Assembly: GCF_003432065.1 (NCBI RefSeq)
Contig: NZ_QWDE01000001.1
Location: 1,798,001 to 1,862,000 of the forward strand
DNA: 64,000 nt
DNA from: Mucilaginibacter terrenus
Lineage (GTDB): Bacteria > Bacteroidota > Bacteroidia > Sphingobacteriales > Sphingobacteriaceae
Direction of reading: 5' to 3'
Positions 25,605 to 33,936 of the stretch are shown here, one piece after another (positions within the stretch are counted from its first letter, which is position 1; each line of letters starts with the position of its first letter). The notes beneath the pieces were generated by a model, which saw nothing but the letters and a program-made list of their open reading frames with translations, searched no databases and was not told the DNA's origin. The translations under genes and the position numbers were made by a program.

Positions 25605-26701
25605 TTAACGCAGTAGGTTTTACCCGGCAGCGACCGAATAAAACCTTGTAGTTCCATATCCAGCAACGTCATAGCTAACTGGCTGGTGGGCATGTTGGTT
25701 TTTATGCTCAGGTCATCAATTGCAAGTGGTGCTTTGTGTTCGCGGATGATGGTATATACCGCAAACTCATCGGCAGACAGATCAATAGGTAGTATTAACT
25801 GATCTGTTGATGGTTTCGCATCGCTGTTCTTTTCCCATCCCATGCTGTAAGCAAGGTCGGCCATACAGGTTAGCAACGATGCTTTGTTGTGCCTGATCAG
25901 GAAATTGCATCCCTCGGAATACTCATCCCCTAACCTGCCCGGAAAAGCAAACACATCGCGGTCGTAGCTATTTGCAATTTCAGCAGTGATTAATGCACCG
26001 CCTTTTAGGCCCGCTTCCACAACTATTGTCGCGTCAGCCATACCGGCCACAACACGATTTCTTGCCGGGAACTTCTCCCGGTCAGGCCGTGTACCCGATG
26101 GATATTCGGTAAGCAAACCTCCGTTCTCCAGCATCTTTTCAGCAGTCGGGCGGTTCTGGCTCGGGTATAACCGGTCTAAACCATGGGCAAAAACACCTAC
26201 GGTAGGTACATTCATCTTCACGCATTCCTTATGTGCAGCCACATCTATCCCATGAGCCAGGCCACTTACCACCAGCACATTATACTCCTTTAGCTCTTCT
26301 ACCAATTGACGGCACAAACTGCGGCCATAGTCTGTAGCGTTCCGGGTACCCACTATGCTCACCACCCTTTGCATATTGAAGTTCGCGTTTCCTTTGCTGT
26401 ATAAGAGTAAAGGCGCGTCATTACAATTCTTTAGCCGTTTAGGATAGCGTACATCATTAAAAAACAACACGTCTATATTATTCTTCTCTATGAAATACAT
26501 CTCCTGTTCTGCCCGGCGCAGCGCCTGATCAAAATCGGTTTGCTCCAGTCGCTTTTGACCTACGCCCGGCGTTTTTGTAAGTGCGTTTTTAGAAAGCCTG
26601 AACACCTGCTCGGCACTGCCAAACTGCCGCACCATTGATCGTGCGAGTACTGGACCTATGTTATCAAGGAATGTTAAAGCTATTTGGTGATGTAACGACA
26701 T
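25601..26701 (-). CDS. dprA: DNA-processing protein DprA
   Basis: This 366-residue protein loads RecA on incoming single-stranded DNA in natural transformation. An N-terminal HhH-like region (LDNIGPVLARSMV and TPGVGQKRL) precedes the Rossmann-like core with VSIVGTRNATDYG, SGLAHGIDVAAH (about 145-156) and VGVFAHGLDRLYP. A C-terminal winged-helix DML1-like domain (about 305-366) is kept. The complete gene implies that the lineage keeps at least part of a competence pathway, although no com genes are in view. The start faces the BlaI operator region. Confidence 0.97.
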   Translation of the reverse strand: MSLHHQIALTFLDNIGPVLARSMVRQFGSAEQVFRLSKNALTKTPGVGQKRLEQTDFDQALRRAEQEMYFIEKNNIDVLFFNDVRYPKRLKNCNDAPLLLYSKGNANFNMQRVVSIVGTRNATDYGRSLCRQLVEELKEYNVLVVSGLAHGIDVAAHKECVKMNVPTVGVFAHGLDRLYPSQNRPTAEKMLENGGLLTEYPSGTRPDREKFPARNRVVAGMADATIVVEAGLKGGALITAEIANSYDRDVFAFPGRLGDEYSEGCNFLIRHNKASLLTCMADLAYSMGWEKNSDAKPSTDQLILPIDLSADEFAVYTIIREHKAPLAIDDLSIKTNMPTSQLAMTLLDMELQGFIRSLPGKTYCVN

Positions 26702-26786
26702 GGCTGTTTTGGTGCACTAAAATAGTAAAATCCTAAAATAATTAGCAAAATCAGCTCTAAATACTTGCAAAAAAATATTTCAACTT

Positions 26787-26851
26787 AACTACAAAAATAG
26801 TTTGCAAACTATTAAAATAGTTTTACCTTAGCCTAACTACAAAAATAGTTT
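26787..26851. promoter_or_regulatory. Three dyad operators upstream of the BlaI-type repressor
   Basis: AACTACAAAAATAGTTT occurs identically at 26787-26803 and 26835-26851, and a related dyad AAACTAT-TAAA-ATAGTTT lies between at 26806-26823. All have ACTA/TAGT arms. The last ends three bases before the ATG, so binding there would block expression of the repressor's own operon. Confidence 0.7.
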
Positions 26852-26854
26852 ACT

Positions 26855-27232
26855 ATGAAGATAAAGGAACTCACCAAGGCTGAAGAACAGATAATGCAGA
26901 TATTGTGGCAATTACAGGAAGGTATTGTAAAGGATATTCTGGAACAATTACCCGATCCAAAACCTGCTTATAACACTGTTTCCACAGTAGTAAGGGTACT
27001 GGAAGGCAAAGGCTTTGTGGACCATAAAGCCTACGGCAACTCACATGTGTACTTCCCCGTGATAAGCGAAGACGAATACAAGAAATTCACTTTTGATAAG
27101 CTGATGAAAAACTACTTCAGCGACTCCTACAAAAGCCTCGTATCCTTTATTGCTGATGAGAAGAATCTCGGCGTAAAAGAACTTGACGAACTAACAGAAC
27201 TACTCAATAACCTGAAAAACAAAAAACAATGA
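26855..27232 (+). CDS. BlaI/MecI/CopY family transcriptional repressor
   Basis: The 125-residue winged-helix repressor opens LTKAEEQIMQILW, the family start, with the recognition region PAYNTVSTVVRVLEGKGFV near 36-54. The C-terminal helical dimerization part is Leu-rich. BlaI proteins repress target operons until a paired M56 receptor protease triggers their inactivation. The receptor gene overlaps by four bases (ATGA), so both are translated together. Three strong dyads stand directly upstream. In Bacteroidota this pair usually does not control a beta-lactamase, and none is adjacent here. Confidence 0.95.
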   Translation: MKIKELTKAEEQIMQILWQLQEGIVKDILEQLPDPKPAYNTVSTVVRVLEGKGFVDHKAYGNSHVYFPVISEDEYKKFTFDKLMKNYFSDSYKSLVSFIADEKNLGVKELDELTELLNNLKNKKQ

Positions 27233-29172
27233 GCTGGCTGCACTACCTTATTGAAGCAAATATTTACCTGGGGGTATTTTATTTGTGCTACTGCTTGTTC
27301 CTGAACAACGAGACACATTATATGCTTGGGCGTATTTACCTGCTTTTTAGCTGTGTGCTGGCTTTCACGTTGCCACTTACACAGCTAAGCATGCTTAAAA
27401 AACCTGTAGAGCAGATACAATTATCGCCGCTGGTTTACATTCCTGCACCTAAAGTAATGCCACACGCAAGTGTTCCGAAAACACCGGAAGTAACGTTTTC
27501 AATAGAGACAACGCTATTAGGTATCTATATAATCGGCGTTGTTATAGCGCTGTGTATACTCCTATATCGGCTGTACAAGCTATCCGCTTTAACACGAGGT
27601 AACAAGTCCAGGTATGCTGATAAGTACACCATGGTACGACTAAAGGGATCAAACACCGCCTTTTCTTTTTTCAACTACCTGTTCATTGGCGACGATTTGC
27701 CCAGAGCCGAAACCATTATAGCCCATGAGCTGGTGCACATTAAACAAAAGCATTCGGCTGATATCATTTTTATTGAGCTTTTAAAAGTGATCAACTGGTT
27801 TAACCCACTCATTTACCTGGTGCAGCGCAGCCTGCGTACGGTGCATGAGTACATTGCCGACGAGCAAACCGCCGCCTACGAACAGGATGCCATAAGCTAT
27901 TCATCCTTCCTGGTGAATAATGCTTACGGGGTGCAGGGCGCTCCCATAGCGCACTCATTCTTCAATTATAACCTATTAAAAAAGAGGATAATCATGTTAA
28001 ACCAAAAACGATCAGGCAACTTAGCTAGGCTAAAGTACCTGCTGGCAGTACCGCTTTGCGCGGGTATGCTGTGCACATCTACACTCGTGTTCAGTAAAGA
28101 TTACGCGTTTATAGATCTGGCACCAAAAAACGTGGCTAAAGAAAAGCCTGAGCTGGTGAAGTACTTTAAAATCACCGACAAAAAGAACAACTTAACGGCC
28201 TACTCTGACAATCTTTCGTTTACGGAAGGCGGTGTAAAAAAGATGTTCTTAGCAAAAAGTGTTACTCAAAAAGATATTGCGTATATAAAAAAAATGCGCG
28301 GCCTTACTGTTGAGGTGATAGATGTGGACAGCAAAACAAAAATGCAGGTGCCAATGGTAATTAAAGAGGGTATTAATACCGATACACCCAAATACAAACG
28401 ACCCATTCCCCCTCCCCCAATTGAGGTTAAAGACGGGTTTGCTGATGTTCATGTGTTTTTATCCCGTGCGATAAAGTATCCAAAAACGGCATTGGTAAAT
28501 GAAGAAAGAGGCAATGCATTGGTTAGTTTTAATGTTACATCTGCCGGTAAGATCAGCAACGTACAATTGCTCAAGAAAGCAGGTGGCCAGTTTGACAATC
28601 TACTCGTTAACGCACTTCCTAAATTCCCGGGTAAAATAACCGCCAAACCTGGCACCTATAAAATGGAAGTGATATTTGATATCCTGGGTGGCAATTTTGT
28701 CTCCTCCGTTGACAGCAAAACTCTAAACTCGCCTGATTTTGCCGGGCAAGCTCAAATAATGGGAATGACTGATGAACAATACAGGAAAATGGTTCCCCTT
28801 CCGCCACCACCAGCGCCACCTGCTAAAGCACCAAAAAAGGTAGGTAAGACAGCTCCTAAGCTTATCCGTATACCTCCCCCAATTGTAGTTCCGGATAAAC
28901 CAGGTAGTATCCCGCCACCTCCGCCACCTGTTCCTGCAAAAGCGCACAAAGTAAAGCCTGCAAAGGAAATTACGATGTTAAAGTTAGTACCGGCTATTTC
29001 TATTGATGTAGATTCGGTACAACTGGTAAAGGATGAGCCTGCAAAAACTAACAATACGATAAAGCTGCAGCTAAAGGAACCCCGCGTTGCTCAGGTAAAA
29101 TCAATTAATATCAGGCCAGTTGTTAAGACAAAAATTGATACTGTTAGAATTGTACCACCGCAAAACAACTAA
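27229..29172 (+). CDS. BlaR1-like M56 peptidase with TonB C-terminal domain and proline-rich tail
   Basis: This 647-residue membrane protein has three or four N-terminal helices and the M56 zinc motif His166-Glu167-x-x-His170 (HELVH), with a further acidic site in HEYIADE (206-212). A further membrane helix is near 268-290. The region after it holds a TonB C-terminal-like domain (about 405-490, with SRAIKYPKTA and NALVSFNV). The tail (about 520-647) is rich in Pro/Lys repeats such as PPPPPPVP. It probably senses an envelope signal and inactivates the BlaI-type partner by proteolysis. No penicillin-binding sensor domain is present; the TonB-like part replaces it. Confidence 0.92.
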   Translation: MSWLHYLIEANIYLGVFYLCYCLFLNNETHYMLGRIYLLFSCVLAFTLPLTQLSMLKKPVEQIQLSPLVYIPAPKVMPHASVPKTPEVTFSIETTLLGIYIIGVVIALCILLYRLYKLSALTRGNKSRYADKYTMVRLKGSNTAFSFFNYLFIGDDLPRAETIIAHELVHIKQKHSADIIFIELLKVINWFNPLIYLVQRSLRTVHEYIADEQTAAYEQDAISYSSFLVNNAYGVQGAPIAHSFFNYNLLKKRIIMLNQKRSGNLARLKYLLAVPLCAGMLCTSTLVFSKDYAFIDLAPKNVAKEKPELVKYFKITDKKNNLTAYSDNLSFTEGGVKKMFLAKSVTQKDIAYIKKMRGLTVEVIDVDSKTKMQVPMVIKEGINTDTPKYKRPIPPPPIEVKDGFADVHVFLSRAIKYPKTALVNEERGNALVSFNVTSAGKISNVQLLKKAGGQFDNLLVNALPKFPGKITAKPGTYKMEVIFDILGGNFVSSVDSKTLNSPDFAGQAQIMGMTDEQYRKMVPLPPPPAPPAKAPKKVGKTAPKLIRIPPPIVVPDKPGSIPPPPPPVPAKAHKVKPAKEITMLKLVPAISIDVDSVQLVKDEPAKTNNTIKLQLKEPRVAQVKSINIRPVVKTKIDTVRIVPPQNN

Positions 29173-29180
29173 TATAAATA

Positions 29181-29807
29181 CTACCCTTTTACATAGATGA
29201 CCTGCTTGGTCTCAAAAAACTCCTCGGCAAAATATTGGCTGAGGTAGAATTGCTGAACGGCTAAACCCGACTCGGCAATTTCTTGCTTCAGGTCCCCCCC
29301 TTTTAAATACAATATCCCATTGGGTAGCGTATTCTTGCTTTCTTTGTTGAATTTCCCCTTCACCCACGGGTAAAAATCTTTTAATTGGGTAACCGCCCGC
29401 GATACTACAAAATCAAATCTTTGCTTTATCTCTTCGGCTCGCTGATGGGTAGCTTTAACATTAGTAAGGCTCAACGCTGCTGCAACTTCGTTAACCACTT
29501 TTATCTTTTTACCTATAGAGTCTACCAGGTGAAACTGCGTTTTCGGGAATAAAATAGCAAGCGGAATGCCAGGGAATCCTCCGCCGGTGCCAACATCCAG
29601 TACGGTTTCGCCCGGCAAAAAGCTCATAACTTTGGCTATCCCTAATGAGTGAAGTATGTGGCGCTCGTATAGCAGGTCAATATCTTTGCGGGATATTACA
29701 TTTATCTGGTTGTTCCAAAACGTATAAAGTTCCTGCAAACGTGCAAATTGTTCTTGCTGAGCTGGTGTAATATCCGGAAAGTACTTCAGGATCAGGTCAG
29801 ATGTCAT
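29181..29807 (-). CDS. rsmG: 16S rRNA (guanine(527)-N7)-methyltransferase
   Basis: RsmG (208 residues from the ATG ending at 29807) methylates G527 of 16S rRNA with S-adenosylmethionine. The AdoMet-binding motif DVGTGGGFPGIP is near 72-83, and the family features VSRAVTQL and the N-terminal QFARLQELYTFWNNQINVISRKD region are present. An upstream in-frame start at 29837 lies inside the preceding sigma-factor gene; the later ATG fits better and overlaps that gene by only 11 bases. It is convergent with the M56 gene, with eight bases between the two stops. Confidence 0.95.
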   Translation of the reverse strand: MTSDLILKYFPDITPAQQEQFARLQELYTFWNNQINVISRKDIDLLYERHILHSLGIAKVMSFLPGETVLDVGTGGGFPGIPLAILFPKTQFHLVDSIGKKIKVVNEVAAALSLTNVKATHQRAEEIKQRFDFVVSRAVTQLKDFYPWVKGKFNKESKNTLPNGILYLKGGDLKQEIAESGLAVQQFYLSQYFAEEFFETKQVIYVKG

Positions 29808-30402
29808 CCTTATTATATCTGTTGATGATGTTACCAAGTAAATACCGCGCCCTAAACAGCTGCGCCTTTACCGTACCAAGGGGCAAATCTAATTGCTGGG
29901 CTATTTCTTCGTAAGACAGTTCATCAAAGTAGCGCAGGGTTATCAGGTTTCGGTAGCGCGGTGGTAAACTTTCTATAAGCAGTTTTAGCTCTTCGGTTTG
30001 CTGCTTTTTAATGGACGATTCTTCCGGGTTAAGTGTATCTGCCTTAATTTGCAGTGGTTTTTCTTCGCCCTCCTCATCAATCATCCCGTGTATAGATTGC
30101 GTATTAAGCTTTTTCTTCCTGATGAAATCTATACAGTTATTGGTAGCAACCCTAAACAACCAGGTGCTAAAGGCAAATTCCGGTTGGTATTTGTCCAGCT
30201 TTTCAAATGCTTTAGCAAAAGTTTCAACAGTAAGGTCCATTGCGTCCTCTTTGTTGTTTACCATTTTCAAAACCATAAAGTAGATAGAATCCTTATAGCG
30301 GTGCATCAGGTCGGCATACGCTTTCTGGCTGCCCGCCCTTGCCTTCACCACCAGGTGAAAATCATTCTTTGCGTTCTCGGTAAAATTTTGGTTTACTTCC
30401 AT
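29797..30402 (-). CDS. RNA polymerase ECF-type sigma factor
   Basis: The 201-residue sigma-70 family factor has region 2 (about 25-95; YKDSIYFMVL, FSTWLFRVATNNCIDFIRKK) and region 4 (about 140-190; LPPRYRNLITLRYFDELSYEEIA with the helix-turn-helix LGTVKAQLFRAR). It lacks regions 1.1 and 3, as ECF factors do. No anti-sigma gene is next to it; instead it is embedded between a glycosyltransferase (10-base overlap) and rsmG (11-base overlap), which suggests tight co-translation. It is close to the ECF type common in Bacteroidota core genomes rather than the FecI/SusCD-linked type. Confidence 0.94.
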   Translation of the reverse strand: MEVNQNFTENAKNDFHLVVKARAGSQKAYADLMHRYKDSIYFMVLKMVNNKEDAMDLTVETFAKAFEKLDKYQPEFAFSTWLFRVATNNCIDFIRKKKLNTQSIHGMIDEEGEEKPLQIKADTLNPEESSIKKQQTEELKLLIESLPPRYRNLITLRYFDELSYEEIAQQLDLPLGTVKAQLFRARYLLGNIINRYNKDDI

Positions 30403-31511
30403 CGGCCAGGTTTTATAAAAGTCCCTATCAGTCCAAATACGTTAAGGTAAATATAGTATATCAGGTCAAAAAACGGCAGTGACCATAGCATGTCGGGCGC
30501 GCCAAGCTTCTTAAATACCTTATTGTATAACAGCAATTGTAATACCATTCTGAAAGCCAGCATACCTAAAGCAAGCAATGGTTCAAAACTAAATACAATG
30601 CACAGCACAAATAAGGTGTAAAACAGGAATCCGGTAACAGCATCAAAGCTTAACATACGGCGGTGGCGGTTCCTGTACTCCTTACCCACCCCCATGTGCC
30701 GCTTTTTTTGGGTAAACCATTCCCCAAAAGTCTCTTTAGCCGGCGTGTAAGTAAAAGTATCGGGGTGTATTTCTATAATGGTATTATTGGCTGTGGCATT
30801 TTGATTCACAAACAAATCATCATCGCCAGACATAAGGTGCATATGCGCAGCAAAGCCTTTGGAAGCGAAAAACAGGGTTTTAGTATAACCAAGGTTTCTG
30901 CCTATCCCCATGTACGGATCGCCGCCGAGCGCCATGGACAAATAGTTGATAGCCGTTTTTAATGTCTCAAAACGTACGAAGGCATTTAAAAAACTTCGGG
31001 TACGGTAATAGGGCGAGTAGCCTAGTACTATTTGCGCCTGGGTGGTAAAGTTGGCGGCCATACGGGTGATCCAATGCAGGGTGGCCGGCTTACAATCCGC
31101 ATCAGTAAATAAGAGGTGCTCGTTTTTGGCTGCCTTTATACCTAAAGTTAGGGCAAACTTCTTACCGGTTTTATAGCGTTCGTGCTCGGTAATGGTTACT
31201 ATTTTAAGGTGCGGAAACTCTCTTTGTATGTCTTGCAGTACCTCATCTGACCCATCGGTAGACCGGTCGTTCACTACCACAACTTCAAAATCAGGATAAT
31301 TCTGCTGGAGAATATAAGGCAGGTTTTCGGTAAGGTTGCGCGACTCGTTACGGGCGCTGATCACTACCGATATTGGGATGTCGACTTTAGGAAGCTCCTG
31401 TAAAGGGGTGTAGCCGGCTAGGCGGCTGTGGTTACCAACAAGGTAATACAGCTGAACAATAAAACATAGCTGAAACAGAACGAACAGTGCCTCTTGAATA
31501 TAAGCTTCCAA
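30393..31511 (-). CDS. Membrane-anchored family 2 glycosyltransferase
   Basis: The 372-residue GT-A protein has one N-terminal helix and three C-terminal hydrophobic segments (about 285-350). Motifs in order are VVISARNESRNL (about 49-60), VVVNDRSTDGSDE (about 78-90), the metal-binding LFTDADCKP (about 134-142) and QKKRHMG near 268, the QxxRW-like site in altered form. It probably adds a sugar to a lipid carrier at the inner membrane. The start is TTG at 31511, preceded by AAGGGG; no ATG is near. Downstream it overlaps the sigma-factor gene by 10 bases. Confidence 0.92.
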   Translation of the reverse strand: MEAYIQEALFVLFQLCFIVQLYYLVGNHSRLAGYTPLQELPKVDIPISVVISARNESRNLTENLPYILQQNYPDFEVVVVNDRSTDGSDEVLQDIQREFPHLKIVTITEHERYKTGKKFALTLGIKAAKNEHLLFTDADCKPATLHWITRMAANFTTQAQIVLGYSPYYRTRSFLNAFVRFETLKTAINYLSMALGGDPYMGIGRNLGYTKTLFFASKGFAAHMHLMSGDDDLFVNQNATANNTIIEIHPDTFTYTPAKETFGEWFTQKKRHMGVGKEYRNRHRRMLSFDAVTGFLFYTLFVLCIVFSFEPLLALGMLAFRMVLQLLLYNKVFKKLGAPDMLWSLPFFDLIYYIYLNVFGLIGTFIKPGRWK

Positions 31512-31672
31512 AACCCCTTTATAATAAGGTGCAAATTTGTGAAAAAAGCACGAGATGTACGCGGTAAAGTTGGAAGGTTTTAAGGCACTGAAGGCATCTT
31601 ATAATGGGTAACCTGTACGTCCCTTTTATGATAACACTCTTTAAACCTTATAATAATGGCATCAAAAATTCG

Positions 31673-31680
31673 TAATTTTG
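31673..31680 (+). promoter_or_regulatory. -7 box TAATTTTG immediately before tgt
   Basis: This exact TAnnTTTG match ends 10 bases before the tgt ATG, giving a leader of only a few bases. Confidence 0.5.
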
Positions 31681-31690
31681 TACACTTATA

Positions 31691-32821
31691 ATGGAATTTA
31701 CTTTACACGCACAAGACCCGTTATCTAAAGCCCGCGCGGGCGAGCTTGTTACAGATCACGGCGTTATACAAACCCCTATTTTCATGCCCGTTGGCACTGC
31801 CGGTACCGTAAAGGCCGTGCACCAGCGTGAGCTGAAAGAGGATATAGAAGCACAGATCATACTCGGAAATACCTATCATTTATACTTGCGCCCTGGCCTG
31901 AACACGCTGGAAAGCTCGGGTGGGCTTCATAAATTTAATGGTTGGGAAGGCCCGATACTTACCGACAGTGGCGGGTACCAGGTGTATTCGCTTACCGAGG
32001 TGCGTAAAATCAAGGAAGAAGGAGTTACATTTCGCTCACATGTGGATGGCTCAAAACACCTGTTCACACCCGAAAACGTAATGGATATCCAGCGCATTAT
32101 TGGCGCAGATATTATTATGGCCTTTGATGAATGTACCCCTTACCCATGCGATTATAACTACGCGAAACGCTCTATTGAGATGACCCACCGCTGGCTTAAA
32201 CGCTGCTGCGACAGGTTTGACGCGACTGAGCCGAAGTACGGGTACAACCAGACACTTTTCCCGATTGTACAGGGGTCGGTATACAAAGATCTGCGGGTAA
32301 AATCAGCGGAGGTCATTGCTTCTTTCGGGCGAGAAGGCAACGCCATCGGCGGCCTTTCTGTAGGCGAACCAGCTGAAGAAATGTACGCCATGACGGAGGT
32401 TGTATGCGATATATTACCCCAGGATAAACCGCGTTACCTGATGGGCGTAGGAACTCCCGTAAACATCCTGGAGAATATTGCGCTGGGGATAGACATGTTC
32501 GATTGCGTGATGCCTACCCGTAATGCCCGTAACGGCATGCTTTTTACCAGCAACGGAATCATTAATATTAAGAACGAGAAGTGGAAAAACGACTTCTCTC
32601 CTATTGACGCTGAAAGCGATCTGTTTGCCGATAAGGTATACACCAAGGCTTATTTGCGGCACCTTATACATAGCGGCGAAATGCTTGGTGCGCAAATAGC
32701 CACCCTTCATAACCTCCACTTTTACTTGTGGTTAGTGAAAGAAGCGCGCAATAAAATTATAGCCGGGGAGTTTTACCAATGGAAAAACACCATGGTTACC
32801 CGCCTGGCGCAACGCTTGTAA
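31691..32821 (+). CDS. tgt: Queuine/preQ1 tRNA-guanosine transglycosylase, zinc cysteines replaced
   Basis: The 376-residue TIM-barrel enzyme swaps guanine-34 of certain tRNAs for preQ1. Catalytic Asp92 (TDSGGY) and Asp271 (MFDCVMPTR) are present, as is the tRNA-binding MPVGTAGTVKAV at the start. The C-terminal zinc site, normally CxCxxC followed by His, is missing: aligned positions carry Ser309, Leu311 and Asp314, though His340 stays. From memory, other Bacteroidota Tgt proteins share this loss, so the enzyme is probably active and zinc-free. The stop overlaps the next ATG (TAATG), so it heads a three-gene coupled operon. Confidence 0.97.
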   Translation: MEFTLHAQDPLSKARAGELVTDHGVIQTPIFMPVGTAGTVKAVHQRELKEDIEAQIILGNTYHLYLRPGLNTLESSGGLHKFNGWEGPILTDSGGYQVYSLTEVRKIKEEGVTFRSHVDGSKHLFTPENVMDIQRIIGADIIMAFDECTPYPCDYNYAKRSIEMTHRWLKRCCDRFDATEPKYGYNQTLFPIVQGSVYKDLRVKSAEVIASFGREGNAIGGLSVGEPAEEMYAMTEVVCDILPQDKPRYLMGVGTPVNILENIALGIDMFDCVMPTRNARNGMLFTSNGIINIKNEKWKNDFSPIDAESDLFADKVYTKAYLRHLIHSGEMLGAQIATLHNLHFYLWLVKEARNKIIAGEFYQWKNTMVTRLAQRL

Positions 32822-33936
32822 TGAAGAAACTCTTAAGCAGATACTTAAAAACGATTGACTGGTACATTATTAATAAGTACCTGGGCACGTTTGTGTTTAC
32901 GCTGGGCATCTTTCTGGCCATATCAGTTGTTTTTGATATATCTGAACACCTGGACAACTTTCTGAGTAAAAATGCGCCTTTAAACGAGATCATTTTTAAG
33001 TATTACGCCGGGTTTATCCCTTTTTACCTAATGATGTTGTCGCCGCTGATTAACTTTCTATCAGTTATATTCTTTACTGCAAAGATGGCCAATCAGACAG
33101 AAATTGTGCCGATACTCACTAGTAAAGCCAGCTTCTACCGCTTCTTAAGACCTTATTTTTTCTCCGCAACGGTCATATTTGTGGTGTCCATATTGGCCAA
33201 TATCTTTGTAATTCCGTATACAAATAAGCTGAAAGTAGACTTTGAAAGTGCTTATTTCTTCAACGGAGATGACCCTACCAAGGCCGAAGTTCACATCCAG
33301 TTAGACAAAAACACCTTTGTTTTTCTGCAATCTTACGACCCTCAGGTGCACACCGGATACCAGTTTATGCTGGAAAAATTTGACGGGGACGAGATGAAAA
33401 TGCGTTTAACAGCGCCCAGTATTACCTTCGATTCTGTGAAAACAAGGTGGAAAATCAACACGCCTTCCATCCGTTATATTGACGGTTTAAAGGAAAAATT
33501 CATCAGTAACGGACCGCTTATTGACACCGTTTTAGACATGCGCCCGATAGACTTTGAGGTGCATGATAACGTTAATAGCAACGTGTATGGCGGCATGCCA
33601 TTAAGCGAACTGAACAAGCTTATCGACAAAGAAAAGATACGCGGAACAGGTGCTTTAATAGACATGCAATTTGAAAAATACCGCCGTTTTGTTGAGCCAT
33701 TATCCTCCTTTGTACTCGCCGTTATCGGCGTCGCTATATCCTCCCGGAAGGTCCGTGGAGGCGTTGGACTGCCGCTCGGCATTGGCATTTTTATCTGTTT
33801 CGTGTACATTGTTGTAAACAGATTTGCCCTTGTCTTTGCCGTAAAAGGCGGCTTCGAACCGCTTATTGCAGTGCTTATCCCCAACATAGTTTTCGGGATT
33901 TTAGGCTGGATATTACTCGTAAAAGCACCTAAATAA
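32821..33936 (+). CDS. LptF/LptG (YjgP/YjgQ) family permease
   Basis: The 371-residue protein has the LptF/G layout: three membrane helices at the N-terminus (to about 115), a periplasmic jellyroll-like domain (about 120-280) and three helices at the C-terminus. It opens with the family pattern IDWYIINKYLGTF. In other Gram-negatives LptF and LptG, with the LptB ATPase, extract LPS from the inner membrane for transport outward. Bacteroidota have two such genes apart from each other; which this one is cannot be decided, so no symbol is given. It is coupled by TAATG overlaps to both tgt and the DMT transporter gene. Confidence 0.9.
   Translation: MKKLLSRYLKTIDWYIINKYLGTFVFTLGIFLAISVVFDISEHLDNFLSKNAPLNEIIFKYYAGFIPFYLMMLSPLINFLSVIFFTAKMANQTEIVPILTSKASFYRFLRPYFFSATVIFVVSILANIFVIPYTNKLKVDFESAYFFNGDDPTKAEVHIQLDKNTFVFLQSYDPQVHTGYQFMLEKFDGDEMKMRLTAPSITFDSVKTRWKINTPSIRYIDGLKEKFISNGPLIDTVLDMRPIDFEVHDNVNSNVYGGMPLSELNKLIDKEKIRGTGALIDMQFEKYRRFVEPLSSFVLAVIGVAISSRKVRGGVGLPLGIGIFICFVYIVVNRFALVFAVKGGFEPLIAVLIPNIVFGILGWILLVKAPK

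Noticed and set aside
29181..29837. A longer RsmG start at 29837
   Set aside because: It would extend the overlap with the sigma-factor gene to 41 bases and adds residues not typical of the family.
32779..32820. Longer start for the LptF/G-like protein
   Set aside because: It would lie entirely inside tgt; the TAATG overlap at 32821 gives the family-typical start.
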